Below are positions 10,051 through 21,141 of a stretch of DNA of 64,000 nucleotides, piece by piece. This DNA comes from Ricordea florida (Eukaryota; Cnidaria; Anthozoa; Corallimorpharia; Ricordeidae). Made by a program: the position numbers and the translations under genes. Location of the stretch: assembly GCA_949710005.1 (NCBI GenBank), contig OX453280.1:14608258-14672257 (forward strand), written 5' to 3'. Each line of letters opens with the position of its first letter. The first letter of the stretch is position 1. The notes below the pieces were generated by a model. That model did no database searches. It was not told the DNA's origin and saw only the letters and a list, made by a program, of their open reading frames with translations.

Positions 10051-10605
10051 TCAGAATAAAAACCAAGCTAAACCTGCCGCGGCGGTCATGACTGCAACAA
10101 GATTATTCTCATGATGTGTAGTAGTGGTACTCGGCGTTTCTATGGGTGTTACATTAACTTTACTTGCATCATTTTTAGGGGGAACTACAACAGCTTTAGT
10201 CTGAATCGTATGCGGTAAATCTACTTTACCACTACCTAAATTATGCTTAATGCCAACGTCTTTCCTCCAAGTGTTGATTGAATTATTAACACCCAACGCC
10301 ATGTCATTAGTCACTATCATTAGTTCATTGTTATATCCTACCACACTTTGTGTGTTTATGATTAAATTACTTGGCATTAGCCATAACCCAGGAGCAACGA
10401 CTAAATCCAATCGTAATTTCGCTTCCTGTACAGCCAATTGATATCTCTGTACCGATTTCCATAGATCGCTCTCGATAACACTAGATTCAATTAATGTTAT
10501 AAATTGTTGCTGAGTTTCTACAGCTCCACCACCATTACCAACGGTAGATGATCTAGTACTAACCTGAGATCCCAACATGCAATAGACAAACCATTGATCA
10601 CACAT
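10051..10605 (-). CDS. Predicted tail-anchored protein of the polB element
   Basis: 184 residues, intact. The N-terminal half is Gln/Gly-rich, then helical (DLWKSVQRYQLAVQEAKLRLDLVV). A Thr/Ser-rich stretch (PIETPSTTTTHHE) leads to a C-terminal hydrophobic segment LVAVMTAAAGLAWFLF ending at the stop. That layout suits a C-terminal membrane anchor. The family is not recognised; a virion membrane protein is only a guess from context. Confidence 0.5.
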   Translation of the reverse strand: MCDQWFVYCMLGSQVSTRSSTVGNGGGAVETQQQFITLIESSVIESDLWKSVQRYQLAVQEAKLRLDLVVAPGLWLMPSNLIINTQSVVGYNNELMIVTNDMALGVNNSINTWRKDVGIKHNLGSGKVDLPHTIQTKAVVVPPKNDASKVNVTPIETPSTTTTHHENNLVAVMTAAAGLAWFLF

Positions 10606-10667
10606 ATCACACTGAATTGCTTTCTGATCTCACGACGAACCTTTGTGCAAATAAAACAGGGGTCTTT

Positions 10668-10859
10668 TCACTGGTCACGGATTCTGTTGTATATCTCCAG
10701 CCAACAGAACCATAAAAGTAGCGCAAATAGTAACATTCGCCAGCTAAGACCAACAACACACTTTAAAGATGGCGACACACGTGTTTCACGAACAAACTTT
10801 TGAGGCAAACCAGAATTACGAGTCAGATAGCGTTTAACATCCAAACCGTTCATAACCAT
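10668..10859 (-). CDS. Small single-span membrane protein of the polB element
   Basis: 63 residues. A basic N-terminal part (DVKRYLTRN, PQKFVRETR) is followed by a hydrophobic helix (MLLFALLLWFCWLEIY) and a short charged tail. First gene of the leftward block. Function unknown. Confidence 0.4.
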   Translation of the reverse strand: MVMNGLDVKRYLTRNSGLPQKFVRETRVSPSLKCVVGLSWRMLLFALLLWFCWLEIYNRIRDQ

Positions 10860-10870
10860 AAATTAAAGAT

Positions 10871-11851
10871 GGAAAAATAACTTACATTAACTTACAGTAC
10901 AGACCTCGAACTCGGATAGTAAGAGCATAGTTAATAGAGGAATCTAGTAGTCGAGTGTGACGAACGGATCACACGAATAACTGACAATAGTGCAAACCTG
11001 TCACCAATATATCATCAACAGACGACTGACATGCTACCGATAGCCAACCATTAGGTGGCGATTGATACGTCAACTCACATTAAACTTGTGATCACCGCTA
11101 GTATCGATAGACACGTGAAGGCGTGTCTGCTAAGAGTAAGGTTCTGTTCACGGACCATTGACCGACTGTCAACACATGTCGATGAGTGTCCACAAACATG
11201 TCGATGTAGTGCGAACCACACACGATCGACATATCGATCGGGTCTCGATTGACACTCGACCGTGGATGCCTTAGTACACATGATCTGCTCCGCTTTCAAG
11301 CTTGGCTGATTATGTTTTGATTTAGTTTCTGCACATGTATCTTAACACAGAGACCCCTTTTATTAGAGTTCACAACAACATGCCTGTGCCTTGGATAATT
11401 AACAATCAGTCGTGGTCATACTTCTGCTCTAACACCTATTGCCCAGTTTGATACATTGTATCACCATTTTAACCAGATTGGTCTTACACGGTGGGGTACT
11501 TGATTCTTAATTGTTAATTCCGTGTACATAATGACCAGGCAGAAAACAGTTTGTTTGTGTTAATGGTTGTTTAATGACAGCCTGAATTGCCATATTAGTT
11601 ACCTTATGGTTCTGCTCTCGGATTCATACTTTTAGTTCCTTATATAGACCCTCTTTCTGACATTTTCTGTCATCGTGGTCATCATGGCATGGTTTGCTTT
11701 TAATACAGATAAAATTATATCGGTTTCATCTTCAGCAGTCTCTCTCAGGTTGCTATCTGGCTCTTTGGAATAAAAATGACACTCGTCCATCAGCTGAACA
11801 TGACAATACTGAAATCATGTAGCATTTACTATAACTACGTTTCTTTTTTAG
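10871..11851. other. Non-coding stretch upstream of the Bcl-2 exon
   Basis: No convincing gene. 11040-11275 is unusually rich in TCGAT and ACATGTCGA motifs and may contain the far end of the polB element. The rest reads as ordinary AT-rich intron or flank, with a pyrimidine tract ending at the acceptor AG at 11850-11851. Confidence 0.4.
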
Positions 11852-12039
11852 CTCAAGGCGAGTGCGAAGAAGCAGTTGAAGATGACTTAGTACCTGACAG
11901 TGAAATATTTGTCAAAGGTTCATCACCTTTGAAGAAGTTGGATTCGAGACACTCAAAGGATCCATCGATAACCAATTTGGCCCTTAAAATACAAGAAGCA
12001 GGTGATGCTCTATATCAGGACTACGGAGAACGTGTAGAG
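11852..12039 (+). CDS. Bcl-2 family protein, exon with BH3 motif
   Basis: 188-nt exon after a TTCTTTTTTAG acceptor and before a GAG|GTGAGC donor, entering in phase 1 and leaving in phase 0. It encodes an acidic N-terminal stretch (CEEAVEDDLVPDSEIF) and then LALKIQEAGDALYQDY, matching the BH3 pattern (hydrophobic-x3-G-D). The next exon (53259-53504) starts in the matching phase and supplies BH1. The spacing from GD to the BH1 Trp is 49 residues, close to 44 in human BAK. Bcl-2 proteins control mitochondrial outer-membrane permeability and apoptosis. Pro- or anti-apoptotic type cannot be told. Confidence 0.7.
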
Positions 12040-12097
12040 GTGAGCTTCACTTGATTTATTAGGCTTGTATAAACCTGACATTCTCTTACTTAGCTGC

Positions 12098-12180
12098 TAG
12101 AAATACGACTCCCACAAAACCTCGCGATGGTAGTTTTTAAAGAGCTCATAATGGTTTTCCTTTGATGGGTAAATAAACTC
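12098..12180 (+). repeat. Left-end fragment of the CCTCGCGAAGC non-autonomous family
   Basis: Shares AAATACGACT...CAAAACCTCGCGA and the following GTTTTTAAAGA..CTCAT block with the element starting at 14307. It is a truncated end only. Confidence 0.6.
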
Positions 12181-12269
12181 CAATTATTGTGTTCGTTATG
12201 TCATTGCATAAACAATGACAGATGATAAACAATGACACATGATAGGCTCCTGATCATTATTCTTATTAT

Positions 12270-12960
12270 TACTCGGGCTTCCGTAGGAGAGCCCGAGTCA
12301 TAAAATGCTAGCGTTTTCGTTGCCAAAAGGGGGTTCATGGTCCCAGGCGTTCCTTGCGTGGACCGCGGAAACTGAGGATGAAAAGGTGAAATCATGTGCA
12401 GGCTCTTCGTAAACAACACAATTTACAGAATGCTGTGTTTTGTGAAGAACGTTTTGCAAAGAATACAAACGCACATGCCGTTCGTGATCATGATAGGCCC
12501 ACGCTAAATGATGTCGAGCGTTTTCGGAATAGGTTGTCGATCCACAAATTCTTTAGCTTGAAAGCTAGCCAAATGTGCAGAGTTCATACTAGTTCTCATG
12601 AGATAACAAATGAGGCATATGTTAGTTGCCAAAACTGTGACAGCCGATTGAACAACAAACTATGATGTTGAGACGGACACATCACTTGCTGAAAAAATCA
12701 GGTATGTTCGTGAACCCAACTTCGAAGGTGGCGCTGACAACAGTGAATTGTATAAGGATGCTAATCAGGTATGTTCGTGAACCCAACTTCGAAGGTGGCG
12801 CTGACAACAGTGAATTGTATAAGGATGCTGATCGAAGCAACTTCAATAGTAAGGTTAAATATCTAAGCTTAGCTCTTCCGTTAAATATCCTGTTTCTGTG
12901 ATTGGTTTTTATTGGGTTCAGTACTTGTAAAGCATTATTGTACAAGCGATCGTAAATATT
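12270..12960 (+). repeat. Dispersed repeat, copy A
   Basis: Begins with the hairpin GGGCTTCCGTAGGAGAGCCC and contains a short coding-like stretch ([29 protein letters not shown]). It ends near TACTTGTAAAGCA. A second copy lies at 54585-55049 and continues at 60422-60560, split by a Gypsy element. The translated part is not recognised and is probably a transposon exon. Confidence 0.65.
12701..12834 (+). repeat. 67-bp exact tandem duplication inside repeat A
   Basis: GGTATGTTCGTGAACCCAAC and the following 47 bases occur twice in a row, at 12701-12767 and 12768-12834, with only a final A/G difference. The second copy of the dispersed repeat has one unit, so the duplication is private to copy A. 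Confidence 0.85.
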
Positions 12961-13086
12961 GGTTTACTCTTTGGATGGACTTGCATGTGCTTGATAGAAG
13001 AAGGACATGATAAATACTCTTCATGAGTGTGAGCTACTAGAAAAAGTTGTCAATATGACCAATGTACGTGAACTTAATGTTGCAGT

Positions 13087-14306
13087 GTCAATAAAAGTAC
13101 AACAATTCAGATCTCTCTCTTACGACATCAATTGTCTCAACTTATTAAAGATCCCACACGAATTTCAGAGGCCTCAACTAGTCTATTGGATCTCATTGCA
13201 AGTACTCATCCTGAAAAGATCCACGATAGTGGTGTTTGTCATCTTAGCATCAGTGACCACTCACTTGTTTACGTGGTACATCGCGCGAGAAGTATAAAGA
13301 AGCTACCTAGAAAGATAACTTTCAGGAACTTCAAGCGCTTTGAAGAACATGAATTTCGCGATGATGTGCAATCTCTTCCGCTGCAAATGATAAATGGTAT
13401 CGACGATCCAGATCTTGCATGGTCCACCTGGAAGACTTTGTTTACAGAAGCCTGCGACAAACATGCTCCGTTAAAAACCACAACTGTTCGCGGGGATCCA
13501 TGTCCGTGGATGTCTAACTACGTCAAAGACATGATGAGATAAAGAGACTATCTTCATCGTAAAGCCATAAAAACAAAGTCTGAAGCCGATTGGAATTCCT
13601 ACAAAAAACTAAGGAATGAAGTAACGTTGTTGATGAGGAAGGAAAAGGAAACCTACTATAAAACTCAAATATCCAACAGTAACAAGGATCCCAAGGGAAT
13701 ATGGTCTACACTCAAAAAGCTGCTACCTAAGCCTTCAAAAGCTCCAAACAACATTGAAATTGATGAGAAAATAACAACGTCTCCATCTAAAATTGCTAAC
13801 CACTTTAATTCATACTTTGCTACAATTGGTTCTAAACTTGGCGAATCTCTTGAGACCAATTTATAATCTATTTGGACATCAGCAACTTGTTCCTCCTTCA
13901 AATTTCAGCCTATACAAATTCCGTCAGTGCTTAAAGAGCTGAAATCTCTAAGAGTTAACAAAGGCGCAGGACTGGACAACATCCCTCCTCGCCTTTTGAT
14001 AGCAGCTGCTGATATAATTGCACCATCATTAACTTATATTTTCAACCTATCCTTGTCAAAGGGTGTCTTTCCTCAAGACTTTAAAGTAGCCAAAGTGTCT
14101 CCTCTTTTTAAATGAGGATCAAGAGATCAAGTTAAAAATTACCGTCCAATTTCGGTTCTGCCAATTGTAGCGAAGGTATTTGAAAAAGAAGTTCACAATC
14201 AACTCTATAAATATCTGACGGACAACAATCTCTTACACCCTTCTCAACACGGTTTCCGAAGAAAAAGATCAACGCAAACAGCCTTGATAAAAGTTGTTGA
14301 CAAGAA
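13087..14306 (+). pseudogene. LINE endonuclease C-terminus and RT N-terminal half
   Basis: 13132-13542 contains IHDSGVCHLSISDHSLVYV, the SDH motif ending APE-type endonucleases, and stops at 13540. 13627-13866 is the linker. 13927-14306 has VNKGAGLDNIPPRLL, a stop at 14113, then NYRPISVLPIVAKVFEK and QHGFRRKRSTQTAL. These are RT motifs 0-2 of the CR1 group. The frame is cut at 14307 by an inserted element. Confidence 0.85.
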
Positions 14307-14464
14307 ATACGACTTCCGCAAAACCTCACGAAGCTAGTTTTAAAGAACTCATGATGGTTTTTCCCATGAGGTATAGAACCCCAATTTATGTATTTACTTA
14401 TTGTTATATCAACATCACTTTTCTTACTTTCTCATTTCTTGTAATTATTATCATGATTACTATT

Positions 14465-14550
14465 GTATAATTACCATTATTATTATTATTATTATTATCA
14501 TTATTATTATTATTATTGCTGGTATTGATATTATTATTGTTATTTTTTTT
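14465..14550 (+). repeat. ATT-rich microsatellite
   Basis: Run of ATT units within the DNA element. A matching AT-rich tract occurs in the other copies of the family (for example 52600-52680 in reverse). The translated frames here are low complexity and not genes. Confidence 0.8.
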
Positions 14551-16732
14551 ATGTTTAACATAATATACTGTTATGGGGTGGGGGTAATCTGGGTAAAGGT
14601 GTTGTTCCTCTACTACTACAAGCAATAGAGTTTTCTTCTGAATAGGGTTTGTATCAGTTGTGGTAAGAATTACTCATCTCTGCACAATACCATTTCTTCT
14701 TTTCGGCTTAGAATCTAGTCATGGTTGCCACAGCCACAGGATCTTGAAATTCCCTTATTTTTCCCTGACAAATGTAAAATTTCCCTTACCAACTAAATAG
14801 TTTCTTAAGGTAACAAAGTCATGGAAAAAGGATTGATTTTCTAGGCAATCCAAAATCAGCTTGTCATTTAATTCTACCACTCCAACACATTTCATGTCAA
14901 ATTCTTAATTACACCAAACCATACCTGAATTGGCAATAAATAAATTAGAACTCTTAAATTTCACTTTTCCCAGACTTCTCTCAAAGACTTAAACTTTCTC
15001 ATACTCTAAATGAAATTCCCTGACTTTTCCCTTGCTTGAATAATTTTTTCCCTCACCATTTCCTGACCTGTAGCAATCATGCTAGTGCAGTCATTTGTCC
15101 ATACAGTTAGTGTGGAAAATCATGATTGAAAGCATAGGGCATTTAGGAAACTTCAAAGACTTGTTATTACATACAGCAACCTTGGAATGAATACATAAGA
15201 AATATCAGTAAAAGTTTGGCATTACACACTTTAGTTTCTCCTTTGTAGAGTTGTTTTAATGTAAAATGTCAACTCTATATTGTGGTTGTTATTAAATATT
15301 TGTATTTGACATCATAAAAATGAATTAGTCCATACAGTCATTTGTCCATACAGTTAGTATGGAAAATCATGATTGAAAGCACAGGGCTTTTAGGAATTAA
15401 ATACTTGTTGTTACATACAGCACCCTTGCAATGAATAGATAAGAAAGATCGCGAAAAGTTTGGCATTACAAACTTTAGTCTTTCCAATGTAAAAGGTCAA
15501 CTGTATATTGCAGTTGTTGTTAAATATTTGTATTTGACATCATAAAAATGAATTAAACAACATTAAGGAAAAAGGTTAAGATGTTATGCCTAATTTTGCA
15601 AAGTAGGGCTTAAATGAATTTTTCATTTGTGGGAAAAGTGTGGGGGCTAAGGGAGTAATTCCCAGGGATACCTGGATCTCAAAGGTAAAAATCCATTTAC
15701 AAAAGGCTATGGAACTTGTCAGTCCCAACAAAACCTTTTATTTACTTAATACATATATGTAGCAAAGATATATAGCAAAGAGAAATACTACTCAGAAGTC
15801 AGTAATAAATACCATCTGCTTTATTTTCAAAGAATTGCATTGATCACTGATAATATTGCAGAACCAGTCACTAATTGTTAAGTATCTTTTCTGTTGAAAA
15901 TGCTGAACATAACTGCTACAACAGACAAATCTACAATATATTTTCACTGTTGCAATGATATCAGATCACATAATTATAAATAATTGCTATCACAATTGCA
16001 GTCTCTGTATTGGGAATTTCTTCAAAATGGATAGCTATCGTTTTAGTACGAAAAATACCTACTTGCATTGTCGTTGCTGTATTGATACTACGTGACTGTA
16101 ATCTTTCATTTCTTTGCGGTTGGTTTCTGTTTCCCCTTTCCTGGCACTTTTTTTCACGACGATATGGCAATCTGTTTTGTCGTTCGTCTTCTGATTCTGT
16201 CTGTATGCTATTGTATAAAAACTCTCGGCCGAGTCTTTGTTTCTATCGATAACAAATTCAATTTCCAATCTAACTTGATTGTATTCCTGGTCATTTTCCA
16301 TGCTGTTTCATTTTCCCTTTTTTTTGAGCGAGCAGTTGTTGTCTTTGCTGCGATGCCTCTTATTATATTATCGTCCCTTAACCGTAGTTTCTCAATCTCT
16401 GCTATATTATCGTCCCTTAACCATAGTTTCTCAATCTCTGCTTTGAGTCGCCGCTTCCCGTGTGCTGATTTTTGCGCCATTCAAACTTACTCGTCGACGA
16501 TCGGCATTCAAACTTACTCGTCGACGATCTCTCGCCACTCTTACTTGTGCATCTTGGAGATCTTCGTGCTAGGATGTCGTTCCAGGATTAGAAAAATCGG
16601 TTTCCACAAAATTCACATTATTTTCAAAACATCATTCACGCAATTCCTAATGGCGGAAATTCATATGAAGTAGTGTTGCCAGGTAACCTGGCCTGCGAAT
16701 GGACACCTTTAAAATATATATCTATATACATA

Positions 16733-16762
16733 CACACACACACACACACATACATACATACA

Positions 16763-16796
<34 letters not shown>

Positions 16797-16805
16797 CATA
16801 TATAA
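16733..16805 (+). repeat. (CA)n/(TACA)n microsatellite
   Basis: Alternating CACA then TACATACA units near the right end of the DNA element. In the copy at 60.6-64 kb the equivalent position is a TA repeat carrying a PLE insertion. Confidence 0.9.
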
Positions 16806-16891
16806 AAACCCTCGGCTCGATTTACTCGGGCTTGCGAGCCACGTGGTCTGACCGAAGGCGACACGATTAGGAACGTCGCTTCGCGAGGAAT

Positions 16892-17878
16892 AACTGGTTG
16901 ACTAACATCGACAAGGGACAAGTTACTGCAGTTGTATTTCTAGACTTGGCGAAAGCCTTTGACACCGTAAAACATAACATCCTGGTGAGGAAACTTGAAA
17001 CTCTTGGAGTCGCTGGACCTGACTTGGACTGGTTTTCTTCATATCTCGACAACCGTCAAAAGCAAGTTTTCTACAATGGTGTACTTTCATCTACAGAACA
17101 CATTTTATCAGGAGTTCCCCAGGGCTCTTGCCTGGGGCCATTACTTTTTTTAGTTTACATTAACGACCTCTCTTGCTGCATTTCTCACTCCACTGTCAAC
17201 ATGTTTGCCGATGATACTGCCTTGTATTATTCCTCCAACAATGCTGACGAGATCCTGAAGAGTCTAAATGATGATCTTGAAAATATCTCCAAATGGATTA
17301 AACTGAATGGTTTGGCATTGAATCCTAAGAAGTGTGAGTCCATGGTCGTTGGTTCACCGCAGAGACTCGGACATATTACGTGTGCTAGCACATTAATGTT
17401 AAATGGGATTCCCATAAAGAGAGTTGAGGCCTTTAAATACCTTGGAGTCGTAATGGACAGTAACATCTCTTGGTCAAGTCACATTGACTACCTATGCAAG
17501 AAGGTCTCCTCGAAAATAGGCATCCTTAAACGCATAATGCCTTACCTTACTTTACCATCAGCCCAAACTGTGTACAAGACAACTATTCAACCTTTATTTG
17601 ACTACTGCGGCGTAGTCTGGGGCTTATGTAGCGAGTCATCATTATTACGACTACAGAGACTACAAAATCGTGCTGGAAGAGTCATCCTCTCAATGGATAA
17701 CTACACCCCATCTGCACTGGTATGTGGGAAACTCAACTGGTCGACGTTACAACAGAGAAGAAACTGTGAAAAAGCCATCCTTACGTATAAGTGCTTGAAT
17801 AATCAGCTGGAAGGACTGGACACAAACTACTTACGTCACTCGGAAATACATAACTACAATACCAGAAAAAAAGGATAA
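16892..17878 (+). pseudogene. LINE reverse transcriptase, C-terminal half
   Basis: An open frame of about 326 residues with VFLDLAKAFDTVKH (motif A), GVPQGSCLGPLLF (motif B), NMFADDTALYYS (catalytic FADD) and KYLGVVMDSNISWSSHI (motif D/E), then the thumb. All catalytic residues are retained. It lacks a start because the N-terminal half lies 2.6 kb upstream across the inserted element. The match is to CR1/Rex1-type LINEs. Confidence 0.9.
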
Positions 17879-18248
17879 TTTTTATTTTGCCTAAACCGAG
17901 AACTGAATATTTATAACGAACTTTTAAGTATACTAGTATTGCTTTATGGAATTCACTCCCAAAAACGATACAAAACTCTGACTCAATAGTAAGTTTCAAA
18001 AGACGAGTCAGTGCTATATATTATTATATTTACTGAGATTGAGCATTGACTGCAATTTTGATCTTGTGTGTTAGTTTTCCAATTTAACTGTATTTCTCTA
18101 GTATCATGTATATTTTGATCTAATTTACATTGTACATTTATTTATTGTTTTATATTGTATTTATTGATGTCACTGAGGGGCAACAGGGAGAACAGTTATC
18201 TGATGGTGTTCCCTGGTTAAATAAAGCTATTATTATTATTATTATTAT

Positions 18249-18500
18249 CTCGTCATGCAAAGTATGTATATTATGACTGTACTCATGATTTGTGTAAGCG
18301 GCTGTACACAAGCCAGTAAAATATTGTTATTTTGTTTCGCACGAGTCATTAAACGGACTGTTGGGACAAATAACCGTTAAAATATGGGACTGGAGTAACC
18401 GATAAGAAAAATTCCCCACACGGATTCCGCATGTAGTTCGTATACATTATACGCGCGATAAATGCTCAAGCTTCATTATGAAGCCCGAGTGAACGCTCCT
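18249..18500. other. Unassigned spacer
   Basis: No gene or clear repeat, apart from a GAAGCCCGAGTGAACGCTC stretch related to the dispersed repeat starts. Confidence 0.3.
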
Positions 18501-19640
18501 CAAGCGTCTTGTTTCTATTGTTATTATCATTATCATAATTTTTATTAATACAGTATATTTTTATGGGGGTGGGTGTTGATATATTAGCTTTTGAGTATGT
18601 CCGCATTGCGTGCCTGCATGTTATTCAACCATGATACTTTGTGGTCGTAGTCGACCATGTGCTCGGTTGTAAAATGGTTCATGTTTTTCATTAAACCGTT
18701 CGTTTGAGTTCTTTTCTTCGCCTCTTAATCCTCCGCTTTCCTAGTAATCAACAGTGGGGTAGTACGTCATAGTCTGAAAAGATATTGTACCTCTATTAGT
18801 ACATGCAATGCAGTTTTCCCCTGAATAGGGTTTGTATCAGAGGTGGTAATGAGAGATTATAATAATTGCTATTAAACAGCTCTAAACACTATCATTTCTC
18901 CTTTGAGACTTGGAATCTGCTGCAGTCATTCTTCCATGTAGTTTATTTAGAAAATCATGATAGAGTGCCTTATGAATTTAGGAAACATATGGCACACTTG
19001 CAATGACTGTATGTTCTTTGTGGACGTCTTATGATATCAATGATGCTCTGAGAGGTACACAGAAAAAGTATCCGCTCCATACATATAGCTGTTTCAGATA
19101 TATAGCAAAGAAAAATACTAATCAGAAGTCAGTAATAAAATCTGCTTTATTGTCAAATCAGAATTGCATTGATCACTGATAATGTTGCAGAACCAGTGCC
19201 CAGTGTTTTGTATCTTTTCTGTTGAAAGTGCTTCACTTAAACGCTAAGTCAGACAAATTGACAATATTTTCACTGAACATTGCAATTATTTCAGATTACA
19301 TAATTACAAATGATTGCTATCGCAACTGTATCCTCTGTATTGGGAATTTCTTCAAAATCAAAATTTCTTCAAAGGCCATCGTTTTACTACAAAAAATACC
19401 TACTAGCATTCTCATTGCAGTATAAGTGCAAGGTGACTGTAATCTTTCATGTCTTTGCGTTTGGTTTCTGTTTTCCTTTTCCAAGCACTTGTTTCACGAC
19501 GATCTGGTAATCTGTTTTGCCGTTCGTCTCTGGACTCTCCGTATTCTGTCTGTATGCTGTTGGGACAGTTTTTCTCAAATTCGTAATCTGTTTTCATTGC
19601 TGTTCGCCTTCTGATTTTGTCTGACAGTTCTGTTGGGATC
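18500..19640 (+). mobile_element. Non-autonomous DNA element family, copy 2 (truncated)
   Basis: Shares many blocks with 14540-16480, including ATACAGTATATTTTTATGGG, the GAATTGCATTGATCACTGAT block and the GTGACTGTAATCTTTCATG block. The right end is lost where PLE sequence begins near 19640. One minus-strand frame (19412-19903) is an accidental fusion of this element with the PLE. Confidence 0.65.
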
Positions 19641-19984
19641 CTCGATGGTGAGATTCTGAACGGTGGAATGGACAAATGCTTTTTGATTATGTTACCCATG
19701 TCGGGTAAATTTGGATTAAGTGTGATAACAAATGGAAATAATTTCTTCCTTTCCTTTCCACTGGTCCTGAGTGAATCGTTTCTAGGAAAAGCGGAGGCTT
19801 TGGAGAATTGATCTGAAACTAATTTAGAGGGATAGCCCTGTTTAACAACTTCAGAACAATTTCTTTTCAATCTTGTGGCTACTCCAAAAGGGATAGCCTT
19901 CAAAACATGCTTAGGATGGCAGCTAGAAGGTGGAAGATATAAGTGACTGTCTGTAAGTTTGGAATAGACTTCTGTCTTAAGATA
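19641..19984 (-). pseudogene. PLE-A reverse transcriptase, downstream fragment
   Basis: Minus-strand reading gives VYSKLTDSHLYLPPSSCHPK then HVLKAIPFGVATRLKRNC and ITLNPNLPDMGNIIKKH. This is the RT thumb region typical of Penelope/Poseidon elements and nearly collinear with 27130-27480. The upstream RT part lies at 24370-24700, across a Gypsy insertion. About 60 codons between them are missing. Confidence 0.8.
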
Positions 19985-21045
19985 ATGCCGCTAAACGAAA
20001 AGCTATACTTCTCACATCTATTGGCAGTAGTTCTTATCGAGTATTGAAAGATTCATCATTTCCCGACACGCCAAACTCGAAGACCTTTGACCAGCTGGCA
20101 ATGCTACTGCGTGGTCATTATAAACCTACTCGTTTGAAAGTGGCAGAAAGATACATGTTCCATTCTGCAACTCAGAAGGCAGGTCAAAGTATCGTCGACT
20201 TTGTGAGAGAGCTGAAAAATCTTTCTGGGACATGTGAATTCACAAACGAACAGTAAAACGATAGTATACGCGATCGATTTATTTGCGGGCTTCGCTCAGA
20301 ACAGATTAAATGGAAATTATTATCGAATAACTTCACCTTTCAAGAAGCCGTGGACACTGCCATCGCCCAGGAAATAGCTCAGAAGGATGTACGCGACCTT
20401 GGAGCGATTTCTCGCAGTGAAAATTCGTCTTCCAACGTAAACTAGGTCAAGCGAGAACATCAGTTGTCACGCGGTCGTTCCTCTAGTAGACATTTCCGTG
20501 GCAGTGGTAAACAACCTCAGCAGTACAAGAATCCAAGAAAACAATGTTTTCGTTGTGGGTTAACCAACCACACTCCGAACAATTGCAAATATAAAGAGTC
20601 AGAATGTTTCAAGTGTCACGCAACAGGTCACTTGCAGTCTGAGTGTCGCAACGGGAAACCATTTCCCAAACGATCGGCGGGAAAACAGCATGTAAGTCAC
20701 ATGGATCAGGATTCTGAACATGAAGTGTTTGAGGACACAGGAGACGAGTTCCTGGGGTCAATCTTTAATCTGGTAGAGAACCAAAAACCTGAGTCACTCA
20801 AATCACGAATTTCAGCTCCTGCTGTGAGAGTTCCTGTTCTTATTGAAGATGTTCAATTTCAGATGGAAGTAGATGCGGGTGCTTCTGCTTCAATTCTAAA
20901 TTATGCAGATTACGAGCGGTTTTTCAAATACGTTTCGCTGAAGCCAGTAGAGAAATCATTCCATGCCTATGCTGGCACACCGCTGGACGTTGCGGGACAG
21001 ATTTCAGTTGAAGTGGAGTGCAACGGGCGACACTTCCTCTTCTAG
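19985..21045 (+). pseudogene. Gypsy-1 gag and aspartic protease
   Basis: The gag helical region (FDQLAMLLRGHYKPTRLKVA, VDFVRELKNLSGTCEF) ends at a stop at 20254. 20464-21045 has two zinc knuckles, CFRCGLTNHTPNNC and CFKCHATGHLQSEC. The protease site reads VDAGASASILNY, where the usual DSG/DTG is DAG, likely inactivating. Confidence 0.8.
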
Positions 21046-21141
21046 TTGTTCGTGCAGAACGGTACGCCCCTCCGTTGCTTGGACGATCTTGGATGATGAA
21101 AATTCGCCTCGACTGGGTAAACCTCTTTCCATCCTCAAACG

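Larger units (their letters stand above)
5690..10870. mobile_element. Compact polB-bearing virus-like DNA element (decayed)
   Basis: A type-B DNA polymerase pseudogene occupies the left half on the minus strand. It is followed without spare room by a rightward block of small ORFs (8521-9687) and a leftward block of three small ORFs (10859-9796). The blocks diverge at 8345-8520 and converge at 9690-9795. Tightly packed, short, intronless genes in strand blocks resemble a small DNA virus or polinton/adintovirus-type element. I recognised no capsid, packaging ATPase, protease or integrase, and no long terminal inverted repeats, so the class is open. Confidence 0.55.
14307..16891 (+). mobile_element. 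Non-autonomous DNA element, TIR CCTCGCGAAGC, copy 1
   Basis: It sits exactly between two contiguous parts of the LINE RT. The left end carries CCTCACGAAGC and the right end GCTTCGCGAGG, an 11-bp inverted repeat with one mismatch. No transposase was found. On the minus strand at 16059-16640 there are short basic frames repeated around CGTCGACGAGTAAG that match 62380-62637. A TACA/TA microsatellite lies near the right end. Related copies are at 18500-19640, 52260-52850 and 60605-64000. Confidence 0.75.
13040..18248 (+). mobile_element. CR1-like LINE, split by a DNA element
   Basis: The endonuclease end and RT start lie at about 13087-14306, and the RT resumes at 16892. The 3' end is a GTTAAATAAAGC tail followed by an (ATT)n tract at about 18228-18248, as in many CR1-type LINEs. 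The 5' end is truncated. Confidence 0.85.

Noticed and set aside
14404..14628. Poly-Asn / poly-Ile frames
   Set aside because: Artefact of an ATT/AAT microsatellite.
19412..19903. 163-residue minus-strand frame as a single gene
   Set aside because: The first part is PLE-A reverse transcriptase and the second part is DNA-element sequence; a chance fusion across a transposon junction.
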